Source of the DNA: Ailanthus altissimus | Lineage: Eukaryota; Streptophyta; Magnoliopsida; Sapindales; Simaroubaceae | Assembly (NCBI GenBank): GCA_946807835.1 | Contig: OX327712.1 | Location: forward strand, 15,890,001 to 15,954,000 | Reading direction: 5' to 3' | Length of the DNA: 64,000 nt | In this document: positions 49,200-60,999 of the stretch, piece after piece | Numbering within the stretch: the first letter of the stretch is position 1 | Layout: every line of letters begins with the position of its first letter | The notes under the pieces: generated by a model | Told to the model about the DNA's origin: nothing | Database searches by the model: none | Seen by the model: the letters and a program-made list of their open reading frames with translations, nothing else | Position numbers and translations under genes: made by a program

Positions 49200-49690
49200 T
49201 TAGTGTCCATATACCAACATGTCTGTGAAATTCGTGGATGCTAAGGCCGCCCACTCTTATACAAAGATCGTCAATCTCTTTTTATTCAGTGTTAGATTCT
49301 TCATAAAACTGTGAACACAACCAAACAAATTAATATAATAATAAAAAGAACAAATAAATGTTCAAATACTGTGATAAAGAGGTAGTTGAATTTTAAATTT
49401 CAGCTTACATTTTGAGACAGAACACTAAGATTTTATTATGTCCAGCATGTACCACATGACTGACGTAATAGTTGCATTCCACCTTACCTAATTGTCTTGA
49501 AGCCTGCACAAGGATAATTGGGACGAAATTTCGTCCAAAAAATTTGAACCACCAATTGACATTCAAGCTAATTAGTTTGATTTTACCTGGACCATAACCA
49601 ACTGACCACATGTTTCTTCGTTTGGTTGTCTTGCTGGGCCAAAGTCATTATAATGCCACTAAAAACAAATGCAAAAATGTCGGTCCATAA
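49200..49690 (-). pseudogene. Ulp1-like cysteine protease C-terminus, degenerate
   Basis: The minus strand of 49,405-49,611 encodes ASRQLGKVECNYYV. This matches the C-terminal catalytic Cys region of Ulp1/C48-type proteases carried by plant DNA transposons (usual form QPG-x-VECGYYV). Here the Gly after Cys is Asn. Just downstream on the minus strand (49,310-49,205) frameshifted pieces resemble the usual acidic C-terminal end (KEIDDL, then EWAAL). GT-AG-like signals suggest introns. Ulp1 domains of this kind accompany CACTA and some Mutator-like transposons. Breaks make it non-functional. It may belong with the exons at 53.6-54.9 kb. Confidence 0.45.
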
Positions 49691-49799
49691 ATAATGAATG
49701 CAAAAAAAAAGGGTCATAATATCAGTACATAACTATTTAAGCAAATAATAATAATTGTAATAATAATAATATTGAAAACATATAAAATATTGAACATAA

Positions 49800-50044
49800 A
49801 CAAACACAACAATCTCATTAGATAGACTAATGATGAGTCGAATACAAAATCGAGTACACATTAAAGAGAAATAAACAAAAATAGAGAATTAAAAGTGAAA
49901 AAAAAGGCAAGAAGAGTCTTTGAAAAACTTTTTGAAGAGATTTTAAATAAAAAAGGGAAGTGTTGAAACTTTATTGATTCAAAATCAAGATTGATTTTGA
50001 TTTTAAGTTGGAGACAAATGAAAAGTCGAACACAAAGTCGAGTA
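49800..50044 (+). mobile_element. Left part of a copia-type LTR split by a solo LTR
   Basis: With 51394-52029 it forms an older LTR: words such as 'agtcgaa' and 'gagtacacatta' occur on both sides and the TSD GAGTA sits at the junction. The outer left boundary is not defined. Confidence 0.4.
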
Positions 50045-51393
50045 TGAAAGTGTGCTAATTTTCTAGAGTGCATGGATGTGGTGTGTGTTTGTCATAATAC
50101 AATTTATGCATCACATACATAAATATAACGCAGTAAAACTGAAAATCTAATTTCCTAGTGTAACAAACTCATTTAAAAATTAAGTTTCATTACTCTAATG
50201 AAAATAAAAATTAAGAATCACCTGTCAAGCCTTTGAAAATTTATTGAACTGGAATTTACCATAAAGCTTACTCTTCATATTATGAGACTCCCTAGGTTCA
50301 CGTCTGATTTGTCAAATGGAACTCTTCTACGAGTTTGTGAATGATGCTTTACGTACACATCTTAAATATTACAAATCAGTGCATTAGACTATATAAGCTG
50401 AGGTCATACCATATTCGTATAATCCTTCTATCATCTATATCTTGAATGAACGGAGACATAAATCATCACCGTCAAATCTTCAAGTGTTCATCTGTGAATT
50501 TATCTTTAGATTCGTATTTCGATAAACAATATACACAAATACTTTTGCGATATTGTTTAGTCCTACGGAAAATTACTTTTTCAAATTTATGCTTGTGGCC
50601 ACAAGACTTCCTGAAATACAATCTTAGAGCATCAGAAAATATAACTCACCTATGTGAGCTGACAGATCCCATATTTACATACATTAGACTCCATATGCAT
50701 CGGATCATACCTTACGACACGTAGCAGTTAGACTAGGAAAGGTCTTTGATATACGTAAAACCAAAGTATGATGGATCAATCACAAGTCTACTGTGACGCT
50801 CAGGTTAAAAGATCACGAATACTACTCAACTCGAGAAGACCTATTATTGACTACTTCATAGAATGCCTATTGGAGGTCCTCGTGAGTCTGTTTGATACTC
50901 AGTTCTCACTGAATACCCGTATACGTATATAAGCTTCTAGTAAGCTCGTGATCAGCTTAAAACAATCATCTATACTATACAGATATAGCATACACTGATC
51001 TATATATAAAAAGAATTCATTGATAGACCCACATCGACGAAAATAAATCAGGAATATAGTGTTTGAGAACATACTTACATAATTACATTTTCTAGCATCT
51101 ATTACAACTCTTTATAACTATGTCATTATTAGTATACTCTCAGATCTTTGTCCCACTGTAGATAAGACTCTAACTCCTTAGATATGACTAACTCTTATAA
51201 CCTACTAACTCTTAACAGTGTTAACTCTTAGCATTGATCTAAACTTCTTCAGATCATATAATGTTTGTAGCGTTACAAGCATGATATCATATATTATAGA
51301 ATTAACGATTTAATATTAAATGTTTATTGTATAAATATTAAATAATTAATATTCATACAATATTGGAATGATACATAAGCACTAGTTCCAACA
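50045..51393 (-). mobile_element. Solo LTR, 1,349 bp, with perfect 5-bp TSD
   Basis: It starts TGAAAGTGTGC and ends TTCCAACA, flanked by GAGTA at 50040-50044 and 51394-51398. It is homologous to the nested LTR at 41723-43813, sharing 'gactccctagg', 'tatttgtcaaatgga' or its variant, 'attacaaatcagtgc' and 'catcaccgtcaaat' in the same order. It lacks about 600 bases present there, including the CA run. Minus orientation is inferred because the minus strand begins TGTTGGAAC. Confidence 0.88.
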
Positions 51394-52029
51394 GAGTACA
51401 CATTAGACGGATTAGAAAGGGACAAAAATGGAGAGTCGAAAGTGAGGAGAGATACGAAGGCGCTGTGTCAAAGTCGCATTTGTGCCTCAATGAGAGCTTT
51501 GTCTCACCGCTTTGCCAACGTTAAGGAAAATGTAGATTTTATATCTTTTTACGTGTTTAAGTCAATTTTGGATCTCTTTTTTTAGTGGACTCCTATTTTA
51601 AGAAGAGATAAAATTTTTAAGAGCAGTTTAGAGGCTATATAAACTTTTAGAATTTATTAAAATAGAAAATGTATCAACAAGAGAGAAAATAGAGGGCTGG
51701 GGCAGCTTTAGGGCGCTGGACATAAACACGAGAGAGTGTCATAAAGTGCTTGAACGCAGGGCTGTGCAAGATAGCACTAATAGATCCTTTAGGAACTCAT
51801 CTATTGATGTATTCTTTAGAATCTCTTGTGTTAAATCTTTGTGACCCAAAGTTCTTTGTGTATAAAAGAATTAAATAAAAGAAGTGAGGGTTTAGTGATC
51901 CATTATAGACTTGGGCAATTATTCTCAAATTACATATATTCTTATGCCTTGTATGATTAATTATTATCTCTATTGTGTGATTGATTTTTATTATTCTAGT
52001 TTTACTTATGGATGAAACCTTTCGCAACA
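51394..52029 (+). mobile_element. Right part of the split copia-type LTR
   Basis: It contains a TATA-like 'gaggctatataaac' (about 51,630-51,643) and the 'gtgatccattatagacttgg' stretch that parallels the LTR at 7.3 kb. It ends near 'ttcgcaaca' at 52029, as related LTRs do. Confidence 0.5.
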
Positions 52030-52329
52030 AACTTAGGTGGTTTAAGATGTTAAATACCAATCATAAAAATATTAGAACAAATAAAACCTTTACTAGTAGA
52101 ATCAAGTCAAAGTTAAAGTTGATGCCTAAATAATATGCCAGGAGCTTTCTCGACAACCTCCAGAAGCAAAAACTTAGTTGTGAACAATATTATCTAGGTC
52201 CCGAAGGGGTCTATGAAATAAATTGTCCACTTTGATAGATTATAATAAGTTAATAAAGAAATAAGTTTGTTGTAAACAAACGTAGCATTGAACAATTTAT
52301 CTTATTGGGAGGTTTTAAGGCATGGTAAT

Positions 52330-53369
52330 TGTTGCGGATATCACACCATGCACTTCAACTTGACACCCCAATGGCATTAACTAAGTCACAACCTTGATAC
52401 CCCCTTTTACTCTATACGCAACAAAAAACTATAACTCACACCATAAGTAAGAACACATAAGATTAACACACCAATAAAGATAAAGAAAACAAACCAATCA
52501 TAAGACATAAGATATACGTGGTTCGGCCTAAATTGCCTACGTCTACGGAGGATCCATGATCCAACTTCTTACTATTGAAATAGATCACTAAGTATCTTCT
52601 TACATCATCAATAATCCTACAAGACCCTTTAGTATCTCTTATAGAGACCTCTACGCATCTACTCTTGATCATTATGACTCCCTAAGACCTCTCAGTATCT
52701 CCTTATAAGAGATTTTTACAAGGAACACAAGAATAGCCCGAGCATCTAAACCAAAAGAATTTATGGTGTTTCTCATTTATTCACTCAAAAAACCTAAAGA
52801 AGAAAACACCCCCAAAGGTTACACCCTAGTGCACCACGCACTTAGTGCCTATCTAACTCCTTTATTCTCTCTTATGATTACATATTGAAACCTTAGATGC
52901 TTAATCTTAAATAAGGATTTACAAATGTTTATATAGGGTATATTTCGTGCCTACTAACCCTATTCCTTGTTAGAGTAAGAGTCCACTTGTTTTGGAAGTT
53001 CAAAACTTTCCAAAACTTGAAATCCAGAACCAAAACAGACATCTTGATGCGTCTGGGCACCGCGACTCTCATCCCTGGGCGCTGCAGCGCTGGCCCTTCT
53101 CGCGCTTATCACCGCAGCGCTGGGTCCCCAATGCTGCGGCGCTGGTCTTCTGTTTTGAGTGCCGCGGCGCTCAGCCCTGGGCGCCGCAACGCTGGAAGCT
53201 CTCTCGTGATTTCTTTGTTTTCTTTGCGTCTTTAAGTCCCGTTTCACTTCTCTCTTCGTGTCCCACACGTTCTAGACTTCTCCATACGTGTCTCACACGT
53301 TCTAAACTTCTTATAACTCTCCACTTTAATATTCATCTCATCTCTTATTTAATCAAAATTATTGAATCA
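52330..53369 (-). mobile_element. LTR candidate, about 1,040 bp
   Basis: It starts TGTTGCGGATATC and ends ATTGAATCA. Flanking 5-mers are GTAAT (52325-52329) and CTAAT (53370-53374), one mismatch. Inside are 'tacgtggttcggcctaaatt' and 'ctacggaggatccatgatcc', the inverse of motifs in the other copia LTRs, and a very GC-rich block at 53,040-53,200 with repeated GCGCTGG words. Minus orientation is inferred. Confidence 0.6.
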
Positions 53370-53639
53370 CTAATTTTTTAATAACAATAAATTGATTGCA
53401 TACCGTAAACTTAAGCTGGTCAACAATGTGATGCAATCATGTATTGCGGCACTGTCCTCACTTTTGATCTACCAAAGAGGGATACTATAGATGACTCAAT
53501 AAACCCAAATTGAGTGTTGTTAACGAAGCTTCAGCTTCTCAAACATTAAACTATGCTCGTGAAATATTAATTCCAATCTTTTAAAAAGTATTCTCTTAAA
53601 ACTAATAAAATAAAATAAAAAGTATTATCATTACATTAT

Positions 53640-54900
53640 GTAAGGAGATTTTTGTGGTGATCCCAGTTCCATTAGGAACATCAGGTCCTCACAGTCGGAC
53701 TTTGATATCTAAGTGCTTGCCTCGAAAGTCGAAACCATACATATCATCATCAAAGATAACTTGATTTGACTTTATGGTAAGACACATGTCCATCACTGTT
53801 GAAAAGAATACAAATTGTGGGCATCTCTTAAAAGCCTGGTCCTTACCTTGTCTAGTATTTCTCCTGATTGTTCCTATAGCCTATAATTCTCGGAGTAAGT
53901 TGTTTCTGTCGTTTAGCAGTGACAACTTGATATTAAGCAATTCACCTGAAGCTAGTGTTAGAGTGCATTGCTCTATAATTACGTACCAAAATTGATATAA
54001 TTGTATGAATCTTGTAATTTGAAAAGATTTACCTTGTGTGCAGGAGTTCTGCGGGTATGCTTGGGAATTTTCTCGTGAACATCTAATCTGTCATCAATCT
54101 AGGACTACACACACAGGAATTTTGAATTAATACATCTATTTAAGTTACATATTGCTTTCGTTTTAGTCATGCTCAGGAGTTGCATTGTGCTTCTTATTTG
54201 GAGTATTGCGAACCTACTTCTTGGTAGTTTCCTCACTAACATCTAATTTCTCACTAGCCTAGGAAAATAAAATACACTGAAGTTATTCATACATTACTTT
54301 TAGTTATTTGTTTATTTGTTTTTTATGTTGAATAAATCTATTCGAAATATATTTGTGCTCTATCTATTAAAAAAATTACCTTTCGTGTGGGAGTAGCATT
54401 CCTCTTTGTTTTCGGGATTCTATAGTACTTTGGAGTTTCTTTATGAACTTCCATACTATCACCGATCTAGGACATTACACACACATTACTGTTAGTAATA
54501 TATTATTAAGTTTATTATTATGAATTCTCATTTCTATAAGAAAAAAAAAAAATCAGAAGTATAACAACTTACATTGCCTTCATCTGTATCCATCCACTTC
54601 ACTACATTTCGATTGTTTGAATGCATAATTAAACTGACACCCTCTAGCTATTCCACTTTGCTCAAGCTTCCTGCGGTGCAATCAAGTCTATCATTCGCCT
54701 TAGAAAATTTCTCTTCGTATCTCTCTCTCTCTCTTTTCAACAAATCTTCAAAAATAAATACTTGTAATGATGAACTTCCCAGCTCCTTGCAAATGTCTAG
54801 AGCAAGGATATCTTCTCAATGACTAAGCGAGGATGTCATTAATTTGGACCATATTATTGGTCGCATACACTTCTCTGGCTTCACTTTTAATGGAGTCCAC
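53640..54900 (-). pseudogene. Remnant gene with repeated mini-exons
   Basis: Three similar short exons can be read on the minus strand: 54380-54466 (IGDSMEVHKETPK, then KRNATP), about 54149-54258 (ASEKLDVSEETTKK, then KHNATPEHD), and 54033-54098 (IDDRLDVHEKIPK, then RRTPAHK). The first and third are in phase 0 with AG before and GT after. The middle one has in-frame stops. An upstream exon ending at 54573 has a charged coiled-coil stretch (KRERERYEEKF). I do not recognise the protein. The Ulp1-like remnant at 49.2-49.7 kb on the same strand could be its far end, split by LTR insertions. Function unknown; it is decayed. Confidence 0.45.
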
Positions 54901-55042
54901 CACCAGCTTATTTAAAAATAAACAATCATTAATGTATTAACAGTCTAGGTATTACTAGTATTCAAGCTATGATGCCAAGATTAAGAGAATAGTCAATATA
55001 TGAATAAATATTACAATACTCTCAATCATTTCACTAATTTTC

Positions 55043-56440
55043 TGTTCATAAAAGTTTTATGTTATTTTATATTTTTAAAGTATATGTAATAATAATTTAT
55101 TATATTAATAAAATTTATATATATATACATATAATTAAGATTGATGAGTCCATATTGATAAAGTATGTGATTTATATATTAGGCATATGATGCTAATATA
55201 AAGGGTATAAATTGTAAATTTTTTATAAATTAAATTTAGTTCACAACTATTAATAAAAATAGCATTTCATTATGTAAAGTTGTAATTTTTTTACTTCTTA
55301 TAGTAGATGATAAACCTTGATTATCAAAGTAGAGACTTTGAGTAGAAAAACTAGTGTATATGTTATATTGAACAGAACTATAGTGAATTGCGATCTGGTT
55401 AACTATATGTCATATGTCTTAATTCACAAAAATTTTAATAAGCTTGATTGATCTTAATCCTGAGCAAATAATGAACTTCATGCATTATATCTTTTGAGTT
55501 ATCATGTAATGAGATTCATATAAATTGTCAAAACCTCGATATCTTAAAAATATAATTTTATGGATCATAGAAACATATATTTTGCAAGATAGAATCTAAT
55601 AAATAATGATCACCTAAGCTATTTGCAGTATTTGATCATTTAAATCTGTGGCCATAGTTTATTCCATAAGTTATTTATTGAATAATAATATTTATTTGTA
55701 AATTTATTTACAAATATAAATATATTAAAATTGATTATTAGAGCATTCAGTGACTTAGGGGTAAATAAGTAATTAAAGAGGTAAGATATTTTTTCTATGG
55801 CCTAACTTTAATTATAGACATCAATTAGAGGGTCAATTAAGTGGTTATTATTGGTCTAAAGACTAAACTTAATTTAATTAAAAAGAGTTTTAATTAAATG
55901 AGCTTTTACTTAATAACATAAATAACTAAAGTATAGCCCTTAACTTTTACTGGAATAGCCTAGGGTTAACTTAGAAGAACTGGTGTATCATGAGATGATT
56001 AAAATTAGGCCTTTTAAGTTGGAGCTAGGAAGTCCATAGGTCTTGCAGTTCCTTTACTAATTTAAATCCTAATCAAACTCTAATTTTCTAATATAATTTA
56101 ATTTAAATACCCAAAGGAGATTCCTATATATATGAGAGGTATGGAGTTGTAAAAAAAGAGATAACAACCATAATCTGAAAAATTCTTTTTACGTATTCTT
56201 ACGTGGAAAAAGAATTTAGTTATTACCATTCTATCAGATTTGGGTATTAGTAATTTTAGGGATTAAGAAAATATCCATGTGCCCACATGAGTTGAGTTTG
56301 AATGTTGAGAATAGTAAAAAAGATTGCAACAAGTCAATTTAAGATTTACCATAGCGAGAATTTAAGGTAATCTTTTATCCTTATACATATAATTATGAAT
56401 AAGACGATTTTAAACAAATTTTTTTTATTTACTACCAATA
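55043..56440 (+). repeat. 5' LTR of the copia element at 55-62 kb
   Basis: It starts TGTTCATAAAAG. The next 45 bases match the truncated 3' LTR at 62528 (ttttatgttattttat, then aaagtatat/cgtaat). The end is placed just before the primer-binding site and could be off by a few bases. Confidence 0.65.
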
Positions 56441-56442
56441 AC

Positions 56443-56454
56443 TAGTATTAGAGC
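56443..56454 (+). other. Primer-binding site of the copia element at 55-62 kb
   Basis: TAGTATTAGAGC followed by CACC. Two bases differ from TGGTATCAGAGC, the tRNA-Met complement used by plant copia elements. Confidence 0.7.
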
Positions 56455-56736
56455 CACCTTATTTTATATTACATGTATAATTTATTTTGTGTATGGTAAT
56501 AATTATTTATTATAGTAGAAATTGCATATTTAATCTATATTTATTATTTGTATTAATTATGTGATGAATGATTATGCCCACAACAATTCATGGTTAGATT
56601 TTTGTTTGTAGTTTTTTTTAGAATTATAACAAGAGGTGGTGATAAAATAATACCACAAATTTTTCTCTTGGTTAAGTTAATTCTTGATAATTCTTTAGAT
56701 TTCTTGGTAATTCTTTAGATTTCTTTGTAAGCCAAT

Positions 56737-56814
56737 TAAATGGCTTAGAGTTTTTATTTGTAATCTAAAGAATATATGTTCTTTAGATTACAAATAAAAA
56801 TCCTAAGCCATTTA
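56737..56814. repeat. Near-perfect 36-bp inverted repeat (hairpin)
   Basis: Arms 56737-56772 and 56779-56814 pair over 36 bases with only two adjacent mismatches. The loop is six bases (TATATG). Immediately to the left are tandem 'ttctttagatttctt' words that repeat part of the arm. It lies in the leader of the copia element, before gag. Confidence 0.92.
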
Positions 56815-56819
56815 CTAAA

Positions 56820-58567
56820 AAAATATGGTAAATAAACACAAAAAGGAAATATAGACAGCCAAACACGCGCCACAATTGGCAGCGGTAAAGCTAGTTGGCG
56901 GCAAGTGGCTAAGATGTCCTCTTTCTTTGTTATCGAAGACGAGCGACAAATGAAAAGGCACGGCAGTGAACTATGATTCGGCCACGAGTTGCAATGGTTG
57001 GGTAGCAGTTCGCGGCGGGTTAAGCTGGTCTGCGTCGTCTGAAGCCGATGGTCTCTTCTCTGCGTCGATTGGCAGTTAAAAGCGTGGTCGAAATTGTGGC
57101 GGCGATGGGCAAGGAAAGAGGCGGCATGGAGATAATGAGTAGGGTTTTTTCCAACCTGGTAAATATCATCTAAACCCCTGTAAGTTTAACTAATTATATG
57201 TTGGCCAAGCTATTTTGCACATTTTACAGATTAATCTTAAAAATTTGTAAAGGTTGCAAATAGGTCACAACGTATTTTTGTTATTCTCATCTAGCCCCCT
57301 ATGATTTTAAGAATTATAGTTTGATTAAAAAACTTTGAGAGATTTGTAAATATGTCCTAAATTTGATTCTAATTTATTTTGGACTAATTTATTTAGATAT
57401 TTACAAATTTAAAGTTGACCTGAACTCTTTTTAATTTTGGTCTAATTTTATAAAATTTTATTTGGGTTATTTTATTAAAATTATTGTGTCTAAAAATATT
57501 TTTTATTTATTTTTTTTTAAAAAAGGCCCAATAAAAAATTTTAATGCCTAAAATATGCATAATTTAATTTTTTCTTAAAAAACATAAGTGGACCAAAGAA
57601 AATGAAAAAGCCAAAAATTCAAGCCTAAAAAGTAGACAAGATAACATTATGGAAGAGCTTAAGTTGACTTCAAGGAAGACTGTGAAGAGTTTAAGTTTAG
57701 TTTTAATATTTTTCTTCTTAGGAAAAGTCACGAATTATGGGTTATCTATTTATCTAGTTAATTAATTTGATGAATAACATATCATATAGATTAAGGGTGC
57801 CACATTTACATGTCCATGTATAAAATATATCATTATGTGTGACATTATATTCTAATGAGATTAGAATAAGATTATTGTCATATTTTTAATATTATATTAA
57901 TTTATTATTTGACGTGATCTTATTGATTATTTTATGAATATAAAATTAGATATTAATGAGTAGAATGTCATTTTATAGATTAATTTGTATATTAAAAATT
58001 AAAAACTCTAAAAATTAAAATATTAAGTAAAAGAGGACCTTAGGTATAAAGCCCATGGCCTCCATTATTGGTCTTATAGTAAAGTAGATTAATGCCTTAT
58101 CTCAAACTTTGTGAGCTCCTTACGGAGAGTATTAATCATAATTGGTTACTAGATAAGACTTATTTAAAAGATAAGATCTAATATAAGACTCATGCAAAAT
58201 TGACTACCATATAGTGGCTTATTTAATTGAGAAATATAAAAGATTGAAATAATGGTTATACACTCAACTTGGGTTGATTGATATCCTCCCTATGAAGTTC
58301 TTGTCAATTAAATATAAGGGCTAAAGAATTGGTAGTTTATTATTATTTGATATGAGATATCTAGATAATAATAATAAAATAGCATGATACTAGTCTGATT
58401 CATGATGAATACGACCACCTTATAGAGGCGTATTTTAAATGAAAATTGGATTACTTATGCATAATATAGTTAAAAAGTTTTACATAAATGCATTTCATGC
58501 ATTCATACAAAAGTTACACATGCTATCACATAATGTATGCTTATGTATGAATTTATTTTTCAGAATT
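56820..58567 (+). other. Long untranslated leader of the copia element
   Basis: It holds a locally GC-richer block at 56,860-57,130 (words such as ggcagcggtaaagc and ggcggcatgg) in an otherwise AT-rich stretch. No gene is recognised. It may include a further inserted sequence, since copia leaders are usually short. Confidence 0.4.
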
Positions 58568-59800
58568 ATGTCTTCATTCAGTCCATTAGCATCCATCTTT
58601 AACTAAAACAAGTTAACCGAAAATAATTATGTGGATTGGAAGGAAAACTTAGACATTGTTCTCATAATTGAAAAGCACAAATATGTCTTAACTTAAAATT
58701 GTTCTCCTTAATTTAATGAAAATGCATCTCAAGCTAAAAAAGATGCTTATAACAAGTGGTAATAGTCTGATGAAATGGCTAGACGTTATATATTAGCTTC
58801 TTTGTCTAGTACTCTAGCAAAGTAGCATGAGACTATAGAAACGGTTACTGATATGGTCTTCAGCCTTTCAAAGGTGTTTGTTGATAAAAAAAAATAGGAC
58901 TCTGAGGTAGGATGCTTTGAAAGAGATCATAAATATTAGGCAAGCTGAAGGAACTTATGTGTAAGATCACATGTTAAAAATGATTGCACTGTTCTAGCAA
59001 GTTGAGAATTTGGGTAAGCAATACACTGGCCAATCTAAGGTCGAGATGGTCCTAGAAATCATAGCACCCTCATTTTAGACTTTCTTATTAAACATATCAA
59101 TGAATTAGTTAAATTTTTCATTAACTGAGCTAATGAATCAACTTAGAGCTGTTGAGGCCATAATGAAACCTAAACTAAGTGTTCATTTGACTAAGAGCCC
59201 ATCTTTCTATTCTAGTCCCAATCATAAGGGAAAAGGTAATAAGAAGAAAAAGAATAAGCCTAAGAGAGCATCTAACTCAACTTATGTGGAAATACAACAA
59301 AATGACAAGAAACATAAAGGAAAATGTTTCTAATGTGGTGTTAAAAGGCATTGGAAGAGAAATTGTCTAGTTCACTTAGTAAAGCTTTCAAGGCTAAAGG
59401 GACAGTTTATACTTCAGGTAAAATTCTTTTCATTGAGACATGTTTAGTGGTTGATTCTACTGATTCCTGGATAGTAGATTCTAAAGCCACTAATCTTATT
59501 TGCAATTTATTGCAGGGGTTCTAGAAAATCAGACAACTCAGTGAATGAGTGATCAATTTAAGACTAGAATATGGTGCAACTATTGCAGCTAAAGTAGTGA
59601 GAGTTGTTCTACTTTATTTTGATGATTTTAAGACTTTAGTATTAGTGGATTGCTTGTTAGTACTGGAATTTAAATGCGATTTGATTTCAGGTAGTTATTT
59701 GAATAAATTTGATTATTTTATTATTTTTGACTCAACTGTAGTAATCAAAAGAAATAAGTCATTTATATATTCTGGTACACTATAACAATCTATACTGCAT
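58568..59800 (+). pseudogene. Gag and protease remnant of the copia element at 55-62 kb
   Basis: It starts MSSFSPLASIFN and continues with NYVDWKENLDIVLIIEKHKYVL, the usual start of this kind of copia gag. A Lys-rich stretch (KGKGNKKKKNKPKRA, 59,220-59,270) precedes a zinc-knuckle-like KGKCF, and then the protease region follows. Stops and shifts break it throughout. Confidence 0.75.
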
Positions 59801-59879
59801 ATATCCTAAAATTAACTCACTTAATGATATAAAATTGAATAATAAATCTAATCACTATAAAAGGATTAAAATGACTCCT

Positions 59880-60890
59880 AATGATCAAATATATCTATAA
59901 CATTTGCGTCTTGATCACATTAGTCTAGATAGGATCCAAACACTAGTCAAAGATAGACCTTTAGGTTCATTAGATATTGAACCATTACCAGTGTACGAAT
60001 CCAGTATAGAATGCATAATAACAAGAAGACCTTTTAATGTTAAAAGTAATAAAGCCATTGAAACGTTAGAATTAATGCATTCTAACATGTGTGGGCTCAT
60101 GAGCACACAAGCTAGAGAAGGTTATGAATATTTCATCACTTTTATTTATTATCATTCTAGATTCGGTTATATGTACCTAATGTGCCACAAGTCTGAGGCG
60201 TTTGATAAATTCAAGGAGTTTCAGGCAGAAATGGAAAGACAATCAGAAAAACATATAAAGGCACTTTGATCTGATCGAGGTGACGAATACCTCTATAGTG
60301 AGTTCAGGATCAATTTGTTAGACAATGGGATATTATCCAGTTGACTGCACCAGGGGCACTCCAGCAAAATGGGGTAGTAGAAAGGAGAAATATAACTTTT
60401 CTTGAAATGACGAGGTCAATGATGAGTTATTCAACCTTATCTATCTCATTCGGGGCTTATGCCATACAAATAGTCTTGTATCTTCTTAACTTAATTCCAT
60501 CTAAGTCAGTCTCTAAAACACCTCTGAAAATATAGATAGGGCATAAACCAAGTTTACGTCACATACATATATGAGATTGTTCAGCTCATGTGCTAAAAGG
60601 GAAGACAGACAAGTTAGAATCTAAGTCAGAAGTTTATCTGTTTGTTGGTTATTCTAAAGGAACAAGAGAAATTCTTTTCTATAGTTTTCAAGATAAGAAA
60701 GTATTAGTTAGTACTAATGTAAGTTTTCTTGAAGAAGACTATATGAAAGACTTCAAGCTTAGGAGTAAGATAATTCTTGATAAGTTATCTAAGAACTTTA
60801 ATATTGTGCCTGATAGAGTCAATGAGTTAATTCCTAATCCAGATTATAATAACCAACCAGAGCCAGTTGCAAAACAATAACCACCGGTAC
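59880..60890 (+). pseudogene. Integrase remnant of the copia element at 55-62 kb
   Basis: The open frame at 59904-60269 has LDHISLDRIQTLVKDRPLGS, then LELMHSNMCGLM, where the first catalytic Asp (usual HSDVCG) is Asn, then EYFITFIYYHSRFGYMYLM. After a stop, 60,290-60,535 has APGALQQNGVVERRN with the Glu of the D-D-E set, and 60,590-60,880 the C-terminal part. Catalytically dead. Confidence 0.85.
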
Positions 60891-60999
60891 TTTGCCATAG
60901 TAGGAGAATTATTAGATGTTCAACTAGGTACATGTTTATTGGAAAGTCCTTTCAGGTAGTCTCCAATGAGCATGAACTAGATCCTGCTAGCTATAATTA

